From: Pseudomonadales bacterium
GTDB taxonomy: Bacteria; Pseudomonadota; Gammaproteobacteria; Pseudomonadales; Pseudohongiellaceae
Direction: 5' to 3'
Assembly: GCA_024234365.1 (NCBI GenBank)
Contig: JACKOK010000002.1
Location: 310,001 to 374,000, forward strand
DNA: 64,000 bases
The number at the start of each line of letters is the position of its first letter. The stretch's first letter is position 1. Below, one piece after another: positions 57,466-64,000 of the stretch. The notes under the pieces are model-generated. The model was not told the origin of the DNA, ran no database searches, and worked only from the letters and a program-made list of their open reading frames with translations. A program made the position numbers and the translations under genes.

Positions 57466-59323
57466 CAAGCAGCAAGGCATCCACGCTCTGGCGATCCAGC
57501 GTTTCCTTCTCCAGCAGGGCATCCACCAGTTTCTGTAGTGAATCCCGGTGTGTCTGCAGCGTTTCGATGGCCAGTTGTTCGGCGGCGGAGACGATGCGGT
57601 GTACCTCTTCGTCGATGCGCCGTGCGGTGTCTTCGCTGAAGTCCTTCTCCTGGGTCAGCTCGTAGCCGAGGAAGGGGTGTTCCGCGCCGCTGTGGAAGTG
57701 CACCGGCCCGATCAGCTCGCTCATGCCCCACTGGCTCACCATCATGCGGGCGAGATGGGTGGCCTGTTCCAGATCGTTGGCAGCCCCCGAGCTGACATTG
57801 CCGCAGACGATCTTCTCCGCGCAGCGCCCACCCATCAGTACGGCCAGGCGGGTTTGCAGATAGTCTTCTGAATAATTGTGACGATCCTCCGCCGGTAACT
57901 GCTCGGTCATGCCCAGCGCCCGGCCACGGGGAATGATGGTGATCTGGCGTAGCGGATCGCTGTTGGGAAGGCTCAGCGCCAGCAGCGCGTGGCCGCTCTC
58001 GTGAATGGCGATGCGTCTGCGCTCCTGCGGATTGAGCAGGTCGCGGCGCTCGCTGCCCATCAATACCCGGTCGTGCGCCTTGCTGAAATGTTCACGCGTG
58101 ACCTTGTCTGCTTTCTTCCGCGCCGCCAGCAGGGCGGCCTCGTTGACGAGGTTGGCGAGATCCGCCCCGGAAAAGCCGACCGTCATGCTGGCCAGTTCGG
58201 CAAGGTCCACATCGTCCTGTACCGGCACCTTATGCATATGCACCTGGAGAATAGCCTGGCGGGCGCTGTGCTGCGGCAGTTCCAGCACCACCTTGCGGTC
58301 GAAGCGCCCCGGTCGCATCAGCGCCGCGTCCAGTACATCGGGGCGGTTGGTGGCCGCCAGCACGACCACGGCCTCGTCGGCGCCAAAACCGTCCATCTCC
58401 GCCAGCACCTGGTTCAGCGTCTGTTCCCGTTCGTCATTGCCGCCGCCCAGGCCGGTGCCGCGCACGCGGCCCACCGAATCGATTTCGTCGATGAAAATCA
58501 GTGCCGGGGCCTTCTTGCGGGCCTCCTGAAACATGTCGCGCACGCGGGAGGCGCCAACGCCGACAAACATCTCGATGAATTCGGAACCGGAAATGCTGAA
58601 GAAGGGCACGCCGGCCTCGTGCGCCGTGGCTTTGGCCAGCAGGGTCTTGCCGGTGCCGGGTGGTCCCATCAGCAGCACGCCACGGGGCATGCGCGCCCCG
58701 AGTTTGCGAAACTGCTCCGGGTCGCGCAGGTAGTCGATGATTTCCTGCAGCTCCTGTTTGGCAGAATCTGCTCCTGCCACCTGTTCGTAGCCGACATCGT
58801 TGTCCTTCGATTCAAACAGGCGCGCCCGTGAGCGGGAGAAGCCCAGGACGCCGTCCTTGCCCACACCTCCCATGCGTTGCTGCAATACCCGGCTGAAATA
58901 CAAAAAGAACAACGCGATCAGCAGCCAGGGCAACAGGGTCAGCAGAATCTGCAGCCAGGCTGGCTGGGTGGACGACTGCGCGCTGATCTCCACCTCGTGC
59001 TGTTCCAGCAGTGGCAGCAAGGCCTCATCGCCCATGGCGGGGGCAACGGTACTGAAAGTGTTGCTGTTGACGGACTGGGAAGAACCCTCGCGAAACGCCC
59101 CGCGAATCTCGTTGCCGCGGAAGCTGACTGCCGTCACCGAGCCCTCGGCTACCGCCGCCTTGAAGTCGGTATAGGAAATCGCCACGCTGCCGCCCTGAAA
59201 CGCCGACATCAGCAGGGAATAGGCGATGAATACCGTGACCACCCACAGAAAGCTGTGCAGGTCGAACAGCGGCATGGGCGCGGGCGTTTTTCCGGAAGTG
59301 TTGGGTGGGGATTGCTCTGCCAT
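57392..59323 (-). CDS. Divergent FtsH-family AAA zinc metalloprotease
   Basis: A 643-residue membrane protease. Two membrane segments (about 26-44 and 123-143) flank a periplasmic loop. The AAA domain has Walker A GPPGTGKT (220-227), Walker B LIFIDEID and the second region of homology ATNRPDVLDAALMRPGRFDR. The zinc site is HESGH (441-445). The sequence is diverged from housekeeping FtsH of gammaproteobacteria (GLGGGNDER in place of the usual GLGGGHDER), and the usual rlmE/folP neighbours are absent, so this is probably a second, specialised copy. I start at MAEQSPP because GGAG lies about 6 bases before it. It runs away from the HNH gene at 59421. Confidence 0.85.
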   Translation of the reverse strand: MAEQSPPNTSGKTPAPMPLFDLHSFLWVVTVFIAYSLLMSAFQGGSVAISYTDFKAAVAEGSVTAVSFRGNEIRGAFREGSSQSVNSNTFSTVAPAMGDEALLPLLEQHEVEISAQSSTQPAWLQILLTLLPWLLIALFFLYFSRVLQQRMGGVGKDGVLGFSRSRARLFESKDNDVGYEQVAGADSAKQELQEIIDYLRDPEQFRKLGARMPRGVLLMGPPGTGKTLLAKATAHEAGVPFFSISGSEFIEMFVGVGASRVRDMFQEARKKAPALIFIDEIDSVGRVRGTGLGGGNDEREQTLNQVLAEMDGFGADEAVVVLAATNRPDVLDAALMRPGRFDRKVVLELPQHSARQAILQVHMHKVPVQDDVDLAELASMTVGFSGADLANLVNEAALLAARKKADKVTREHFSKAHDRVLMGSERRDLLNPQERRRIAIHESGHALLALSLPNSDPLRQITIIPRGRALGMTEQLPAEDRHNYSEDYLQTRLAVLMGGRCAEKIVCGNVSSGAANDLEQATHLARMMVSQWGMSELIGPVHFHSGAEHPFLGYELTQEKDFSEDTARRIDEEVHRIVSAAEQLAIETLQTHRDSLQKLVDALLEKETLDRQSVDALLLVNSGTAKAPSIPAPSRQAPPSARS

Positions 59324-59420
59324 GGGAGGCTCCGTGTCAGCTGGGGGACTGTGCCGAGTATAGGAGTGAAGGCCGGTCAAAGCTATGCCACAATCCCCGG
59401 GACATTACCGGAGGGGTAGC

Positions 59421-59834
59421 ATGGCAGACAAAAAGGCAGCCGCCGACAGGGCGCTGGAGGCCCAGTGGCGCTACATGGCCGAGCGCGAGAAGGGCTATCG
59501 CGAACAGGCCCTGAAGCTATACCCCTGGATCTGCGGGCGCTGTGGCCGCGAGTTCACCCGCGCCAACCTGCGCGAACTCACCGTGCACCACATCAACCAC
59601 AACCACGACGACAACCCCGCCGACGGCAGCAACTGGGAGCTGCTGTGCCTGTACTGCCACGACGAGGAGCACAGCAAGTTCGCCAATTCCATTCGCTACG
59701 GCGGCAGCAGCGAGAAGGAAAAGGCGCCTGCCACCCACAAGCCCTTTGCCGGGCTGCGGGAGGCGATGGAGCAGCGAAACCCCTGCTATTCTTTAAAGAA
59801 GGAGCTTGCCAGCGGGCAAGGTGGCCGGCCTTAA
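59421..59834 (+). CDS. yajD: YajD-like HNH nuclease
   Basis: A 137-residue HNH protein. A helical N-terminus is followed by zinc-finger CxxC (Cys38, Cys41), the histidine pair in LTVHHINHNHDDNP and a second CxxC in LLCLYCHDEEH (76-79). This is the HNH/YajD pattern of E. coli YajD (115 residues). The biological role is not known. GGAGGGG lies just before the ATG. It is the last gene before the AT-rich Fic promoter region. Confidence 0.88.
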   Translation: MADKKAAADRALEAQWRYMAEREKGYREQALKLYPWICGRCGREFTRANLRELTVHHINHNHDDNPADGSNWELLCLYCHDEEHSKFANSIRYGGSSEKEKAPATHKPFAGLREAMEQRNPCYSLKKELASGQGGRP

Positions 59835-59884
59835 AGAGGTCAAGAACGTAAAATTCGCGCGACCTTTATTTTATGTTAACCACT

Positions 59885-59920
59885 AAGTTAAAATTAATCC
59901 AACTTCTAATTTAAGTTGGA
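59885..59920. promoter_or_regulatory. Operator-like repeats upstream of fic
   Basis: A perfect 8-bp inverted repeat TCCAACTT (59898-59905), 7-bp AT spacer, AAGTTGGA (59913-59920) ends 7 bp before the fic ATG, and a third half-site AAGTTA (59885-59890) lies upstream. The surrounding 90 bp are AT-rich. A repressor, possibly the Fic protein's own winged-helix domain, could bind here. Alternatively the RNA hairpin may mask the start. Either would give tight control. Confidence 0.5.
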
Positions 59921-59927
59921 CAACAAG

Positions 59928-61091
59928 ATGAAGCGAGGAAGCACCGGACAGTATGTGCCTGTTACAGCGGGAGGCATCAACTGCCGGGCATTCATTCCTG
60001 CCGACCTTCCCCCTCAGCCTCCGCTGCAACTGGACGCCAGGCTGCAAAGTCGCCTGGGGCAAGCCATGCTGGCACTCGGGCGGCTGGACGCCATCAGCAG
60101 CCTCCTGCCGGACGCCAGGTTGTTTCTGTACAGTTATGTGCGCAAAGAAGCCGTCATGTCCTCGCGTATTGAAGGTACGCAATCTTCCCTGAGCGATCTC
60201 ATGCTGTATGAGATGGAGGGAACGCCCGGTGTGCCCATAGACGATGTTCAGGAAGTGTCCTGCTACGTCAGCGCGCTGGAATTAGGAGTACAGCGTATCC
60301 GTGAGGGCGATCCCATCAGCTTTCGTCTGCTGACTGATCTGCACCGTGCACTGATGACCTCAGGGAGGGGCGTCAACAAAGGGCCGGGAGAGTTCCGCCG
60401 AAATCAGGTGTGGATAGGTGGCTACCGAGCCGACGAGGCTGCCTTCGTTCCTTCGCCTGCCAATGAACTGGCAAACTGCTGGGCGGCTCTGGAACGTTTT
60501 CTGAACGACACTCCTGAACAGACGGATCCGCTGATCAAATCCGCGCTTGCCCATGTGCAGTTTGAAACAATTCACCCTTTTATGGATGGTAACGGTCGGG
60601 TGGGGCGTCTCTTGATTCCGCTCATTCTGGTTGGCGCACAAGTGATCCGTGAGCCCCTGCTGTATTTGTCTGTGTTCCTCAAGAAGCACAGGCAAACCTA
60701 CTACGATCGCCTGCAACAGGTGCGACTGACGGGGGATTGGGAAGACTGGTTGCTGTTCTATGCCGATGCCGTTGCCGAGACAGCGAATCAGGCCGTGAAG
60801 ACTGCACAGCAGTTGCAGCAATTGCGCCAGAGAGACCATGCCCGGCTTGCGAGTCTGGGGCGGATGGCACCGTCTGCGCAACGGGTGCTGGAGGTTCTGT
60901 TTGAAACGCCCATTGTGAACATCAGCACTCTGGTGAAGCGGGGCAACATCACCGCTGCCACCGCCGGAAAGGTGATGGAAACACTCGTGCAGCCACAATG
61001 GACAATGGTCCGTGAACTGACTGGCCAGAAGCGAAACCGCGTGTTTGCGTATGCCGCCTACATCGATATTTTGAACCAGGACTCCGAGTAA
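59928..61091 (+). CDS. Fic-family AMP transferase
   Basis: A 387-residue Fic protein. The N-terminal Fic_N domain contains the inhibitory helix motif SSRIEGT (about 78-84), whose Glu blocks the active site in class II Fic proteins. The catalytic loop HPFMDGNGR (about 216-224) is complete. The C-terminal part, about 315-387, has a winged-helix character with TLVKRGNITAATAGKVMETL. Fic enzymes transfer AMP from ATP to hydroxyl side chains. The ATG is taken at 59928; a TTG four codons earlier overlaps the inverted repeat. No clear ribosome site is seen. It has no antitoxin neighbour. Confidence 0.92.
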   Translation: MKRGSTGQYVPVTAGGINCRAFIPADLPPQPPLQLDARLQSRLGQAMLALGRLDAISSLLPDARLFLYSYVRKEAVMSSRIEGTQSSLSDLMLYEMEGTPGVPIDDVQEVSCYVSALELGVQRIREGDPISFRLLTDLHRALMTSGRGVNKGPGEFRRNQVWIGGYRADEAAFVPSPANELANCWAALERFLNDTPEQTDPLIKSALAHVQFETIHPFMDGNGRVGRLLIPLILVGAQVIREPLLYLSVFLKKHRQTYYDRLQQVRLTGDWEDWLLFYADAVAETANQAVKTAQQLQQLRQRDHARLASLGRMAPSAQRVLEVLFETPIVNISTLVKRGNITAATAGKVMETLVQPQWTMVRELTGQKRNRVFAYAAYIDILNQDSE

Positions 61092-61144
61092 GACTGAGGA
61101 CTGGTGAGGGTGCCCTATTAGAACTCACCGGAGGGTCAGGATTT

Positions 61145-61179
61145 CTCGTGTCGAAAAAAACCGGGTCTTTCGACACGAG
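61145..61179. terminator. Perfect 12-bp hairpin between convergent genes
   Basis: CTCGTGTCGAAA (61145-61156) and TTTCGACACGAG (61168-61179) are perfectly complementary around an 11-nt loop. It lies between the fic stop and the convergent propeller gene ending at 61244. No T-run follows on either strand, so it may be a Rho-assisted terminator or a recombination relic. Confidence 0.45.
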
Positions 61180-61243
61180 GGCCTGGTATGTCGATGGCAT
61201 CGACTTTCCATCCAGGATTGCGGGCGTTTGATCAGCGATGGAC

Positions 61244-62644
61244 TCACTGCACCGTGTAGATCACGTCGTAGGTCTGCTTGTTCAGTACATCCGCCGCGCT
61301 GGTGCCGTAGCCAGCCGAGATGACCAGCCCCTTCAACACCACCAGATCGAAGGGCGTGACAGTCAGCACAGGAATGCTGTGAGTGCCCAGTGTCACGGCA
61401 CTGTGGGAGACGAGACTTTCCAGAGTAGAGCCGGCGACATTGGTGGAGACCCAGCCGTTCGGCCCCAGCAGGAACTCGCCCAGTATCGGGTGTTTGGCAT
61501 GCACAAAGAGGTAACCTGATTTGCCCAGATCGTTGTAGGCCACCGAGATATCTGCCGTCACATTGATCGAGGTGCTGCTGGAGCCGCTGGTAGTGCCACT
61601 GATGGAGAATGCTTCCACGTTCGTCTGGAATACACCTCCTCCCGCCGTACCGGCGTTCACGGTACCACTGGCGTCGGTGGTCAGCGCCATCACCGCCCAA
61701 CCGAGGGTGCTTCTGACCTGCTCCCAGTTTGTTCCACCCGCATCTCCCCTGTAGATCGGGCTCGGGCTCTGCCCATCGAAGCCAGTGCCGACATAGATAC
61801 TGCCCTGCCCATCAAAGACGATGCTGCGCACCCGCTCCCGGTTTTGACCGACCAGCGTCCAGTTGGCTCCGGCATCGCTGCTTTTGAACAGGCCGCCCTG
61901 GGTGCCGGCATAGACGTTCCCGCTGGTGTCGGCATTGAGGCTCAAAATGACCTGGGTAGGCTGTGTGCCTGCGTAAAGGTAAGGATCGGTGACCAGGCCG
62001 TTGCTCGCTTCCGCCCAGTTCGATCCGTCCACGCCGCTTTTGTAAATATTGCTGTCGGTCCCCGCAAAGAGATTGCCAGCCTTGTCGACCACCAGGGCGC
62101 TGATCCACTTTCCTGTTCCCGTCTGAATGGATGACCAGGTGGTTCCGCCGTCTGTGCTCTTGTAGATCGCACCATTCTTGAAATTCACGGAGGTGCCGGC
62201 GTACAGATTGCCGCTGTCATCCCTCGTCAAAGCAGATACCGCTGCGGTGGACAGATCTCCCGCGACCGCGCTCCAACTGCTCCCACCGTTGGTGCTGATA
62301 AACAGGCCGCCATTGGTACCCGCAAACACCGTATCGCTACCGTTTGCCAGTACGGCATTGACGTTCTGATTCGTGAGCCCGTTATTGATCGCCGTCCAGA
62401 CGGGGTTGGCACTGCTGCTTTTGAACATGCCCCCATACTGCGCTGCGGCATACAGGCTGCCCTGCGCGTCGGCCGCCAAGGCAATGATATTGGGATTCGA
62501 CAGGCCGCTGTTCACGCCTACCCAGTCCAGGCTTTCTGCGTGGCCGGGTGTGGCTTGGCCCAGAAGAAGCAAAGAGAGTGCGAAAATTGCAAACAGGCGA
62601 GTGAATGAACGAGGTTGGGGCTGTGGCAGTACGGCAAACGTCAT
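61244..62644 (-). CDS. Exported seven-bladed beta-propeller protein
   Basis: A 466-residue exported protein with a signal peptide ending near PGHAE (about 36). It has seven repeats of about 40-50 residues, each W-x-x-hydrophobic then an LYAGT-like strand and a GG(L/I)(F/Y)KS turn. These match BNR/sialidase-type blades, with Asp-box forms such as STDGGTTW and SSDAGANW. Seven repeats fit a closed propeller. The last 120 residues form a separate beta-rich domain with many Ser and Thr. No catalytic residue of sialidases is evident, so it is probably a binding protein. An AGGAG-like sequence lies close before the ATG. It is convergent with fic. Confidence 0.8.
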   Translation of the reverse strand: MTFAVLPQPQPRSFTRLFAIFALSLLLLGQATPGHAESLDWVGVNSGLSNPNIIALAADAQGSLYAAAQYGGMFKSSSANPVWTAINNGLTNQNVNAVLANGSDTVFAGTNGGLFISTNGGSSWSAVAGDLSTAAVSALTRDDSGNLYAGTSVNFKNGAIYKSTDGGTTWSSIQTGTGKWISALVVDKAGNLFAGTDSNIYKSGVDGSNWAEASNGLVTDPYLYAGTQPTQVILSLNADTSGNVYAGTQGGLFKSSDAGANWTLVGQNRERVRSIVFDGQGSIYVGTGFDGQSPSPIYRGDAGGTNWEQVRSTLGWAVMALTTDASGTVNAGTAGGGVFQTNVEAFSISGTTSGSSSTSINVTADISVAYNDLGKSGYLFVHAKHPILGEFLLGPNGWVSTNVAGSTLESLVSHSAVTLGTHSIPVLTVTPFDLVVLKGLVISAGYGTSAADVLNKQTYDVIYTVQ

Positions 62645-63000
62645 GTTGGTCTCCTATCAGGAATTCTCCCGCCGAGTAGATAGAACAGACGGACGGGAAC
62701 TGCGATTCGGGGAATTTTGGCGGCTGAATCTTAACGGCAGGAGAATACAGGGCTTGGGGGGAGTGGGGAAGTATTGAGAGTTTGATATGGCGATATGTTT
62801 CCGAGTGAGGACTACAAATTAGCTCATAAGATGTTGAAATTTGTATTCAAAGTATTGGACTGAGTCATTGCCAGGCAAAATAAGAAATTCGCCTACTTCC
62901 GGTAGTGCTTGTTCTCTGAGAAATCTGACGTAAATTTGATTCATAAAATAATTTTCTAATTGGTAGAGCATGAGTGCTGTATTTTATGTGGCTTTTCGAA
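62645..63000. other. AT-rich intergenic region
   Basis: The 356 bp between the divergent propeller promoter side and the end of the metallopeptidase gene contain no credible gene. The last 200 bp are strongly AT-rich and unlike the rest of the window. I saw no promoter I could name and no repeat. Confidence 0.5.
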
Positions 63001-63705
63001 TTAGATGCTGAGGCTAGCTCCATTCTTCATCAGCCAACCTTTCCTCTCTCGCCAATCCGGCAAGATCTTGTCGACCTCATTCCAGAAAGCATCGCTGTGA
63101 TCCCGGTGGTGAAAATGGCAAAGCTCGTGCACGACGAAATAGTCTATGATTTTGGCGGGAGCCATCATGCACTTCCAATGAAAGTTCACAGTGTCGTTCC
63201 TCCCGCAGCTTGCCCAACGGTATCCCAAATCCCTTACACGAATGTCGGATACACGAACGCCAACTCTGGGTGCATAGAAGGAGATTCTGTTTGCCAGGCG
63301 CTGCAGTCCTTTTTCGGTGTAAAAGTCTTCGAATGCCTCTTTTGCGGCTTCTACTCCGCCGGACTCCATCACATTTCGGCTTAAACGAAAGTACCCGTCT
63401 TTCAGCATGAGAGGAAGGGTCTGATCTGACACGAAACTGAGTCTGTAGGCTGAACCCAAGTAAAGAAAGGTTTCTCCGTTGACCCACTCACGGGCCACAG
63501 CCGTGGCGTTCAGGTCTTTCCATTCCGCCAGGTTGCGGTAGATCCAGAGCCGCTTACTCTCGACTACAGCGTCAACCTGTTCGGGGGTATGGGTGATCGG
63601 CGGACGAACAACGATGCGGCCATCGCGCTCGATGACGATATCGGTGGTTCTGCGGGAGCTGCCGGGTGCCAGCACATACTCAATGTCTTTCACTTGTCGC
63701 GTCAT
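63001..63705 (-). CDS. YgjP-like (M48/DUF45) zinc metallopeptidase
   Basis: A 234-residue protein of the YgjP/DUF45 family. It has the central YRWASCGRNDTVNFHWKCM and the zinc motif HELCH (193-197), with a third ligand in HRDHSDAFW (His203). The family often lies right after hsdR in type I restriction-modification loci, as it does here with a 7-bp gap. The role is unknown; it may process a partner protein. There is no good ribosome site, consistent with coupling to hsdR translation. Confidence 0.88.
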   Translation of the reverse strand: MTRQVKDIEYVLAPGSSRRTTDIVIERDGRIVVRPPITHTPEQVDAVVESKRLWIYRNLAEWKDLNATAVAREWVNGETFLYLGSAYRLSFVSDQTLPLMLKDGYFRLSRNVMESGGVEAAKEAFEDFYTEKGLQRLANRISFYAPRVGVRVSDIRVRDLGYRWASCGRNDTVNFHWKCMMAPAKIIDYFVVHELCHFHHRDHSDAFWNEVDKILPDWRERKGWLMKNGASLSI

Positions 63706-63712
63706 TGCGGGA

Positions 63713-64000
63713 TCAATGTTCCTTTACAATACTTTTGAGTATTTCTTCATGCCTGTTCTTCGCCAGCTTCATGATCTCTACGGCAATGCGTTCGCGATGG
63801 TCTTTCAACTGCGGTATGCCAGTCAGGATCAGTGCTGTTTTGATATCGCTACGGATACGCTTCTGCTTGTCACTGTTGCTCCAGAAGTCAATGCTGCCGA
63901 TGTTCGTCTGAAGGGTGTCTACAATGGCTTCCATCAAGGCTCTCATCTTAGGTATAGCAGACCCGGGAACGCTGCCATCCTTGAATGCCTCATTGACAAT
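63713..64000 (-). CDS. hsdR: Type I restriction enzyme R subunit, C-terminal part
   Basis: The frame is open from the window edge to a stop at 63713, giving 95 codons. The first visible residues are IVNEAFKDGSVPGSAIPKM, followed by a helical ending with ALILTGIPQL and IVKEH. The pattern (helical bundle, MRALMEAIVDTLQTNI, IDFWSNSDKQKRIRSDIK) resembles the C-terminal helical domain of HsdR subunits. The ATPase, nuclease and the hsdM/hsdS genes would lie beyond the window. The assignment is supported by the adjoining YgjP-like gene. Confidence 0.7.
   Translation of the reverse strand: MVNEAFKDGSVPGSAIPKMRALMEAIVDTLQTNIGSIDFWSNSDKQKRIRSDIKTALILTGIPQLKDHRERIAVEIMKLAKNRHEEILKSIVKEH

Noticed and set aside
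1..64000. tRNA, rRNA and riboswitches
   Set aside because: I looked for tRNA cloverleaf ends, rRNA blocks and common riboswitch cores in the gaps and found none I could support. A covariance-model scan would be decisive.

Overview
The window looks like a chromosomal segment of an aerobic, probably marine gammaproteobacterium. I place it near the Cellvibrionales/Pseudomonadales by inference only. The basis is the gene order tsaE-amidase-mutL-miaA-hfq-hflX-hflK-hflC-hisZ-purA, a full cbb3 oxidase cluster, TonB-dependent receptors and several exported c-type cytochromes. Coding is dense with moderately high GC. AT-rich stretches occur at about 59.85-59.93 kb and 62.75-63.0 kb. I found no rRNA, tRNA, CRISPR array or intact insertion sequence.

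Layout. 1-6.6 kb: the 5' end of a 2Fe-2S dehydrogenase subunit, a small lipoprotein, an FMN-binding glutamate-synthase-like protein, a DUF481 outer-membrane protein, an exported RidA-like protein, a dihaem cytochrome c, and a TonB receptor that has lost its plug domain. 6.7-9.6 kb: sixA, chaN-like, a DUF4159 protein and a MarR regulator. 9.7-24.8 kb: a conserved housekeeping block covering NAD(P)HX repair, tRNA modification, cell-wall amidase, mismatch repair, RNA chaperone, HflX/HflKC, histidine and purine synthesis, and a K+/H+ antiporter. 25.0-32.4 kb: a cluster of five exported proteins. Two of them join a mono-haem cytochrome c domain to a copper type II monooxygenase-like domain. The others are a large TPR protein and two unknown secreted proteins. 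32.7-36 kb: fadJ-fadI beta-oxidation genes. 36-40.5 kb: a divergent two-component pair, a lipoprotein, a DUF1857 protein and a Yip1 protein.

40.5-49.0 kb: ccoNOQP-ccoGHIS plus a TauE/SafE-type membrane protein on the minus strand, encoding the cbb3 oxidase with its copper import and assembly factors. 49.4-52.9 kb: a TonB receptor with a glycine-rich insertion in the plug, and an MscS-type channel. 52.9-59.8 kb: a GNAT-nitrilase fusion, pyroglutamyl peptidase, two exported unknowns, a divergent FtsH paralogue and a YajD-like HNH protein. 59.9-64 kb: a Fic protein behind a symmetrical operator-like sequence, an exported seven-bladed propeller, a YgjP-type metallopeptidase and the 3' end of hsdR. 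This looks like the edge of a type I restriction or defence region continuing past the window.

The most unusual part is the 25-32 kb cytochrome/copper cluster. One fusion protein has every expected copper ligand. The other carries an extra redoxin domain and has lost the two histidines of the HxH copper site. Other points of note are a 140-bp MITE-like element with two decayed relatives, the decapitated TonB receptor beside an orphan terminator, the Fic operator, and a 29-codon membrane peptide antisense to the end of the ftsH paralogue.
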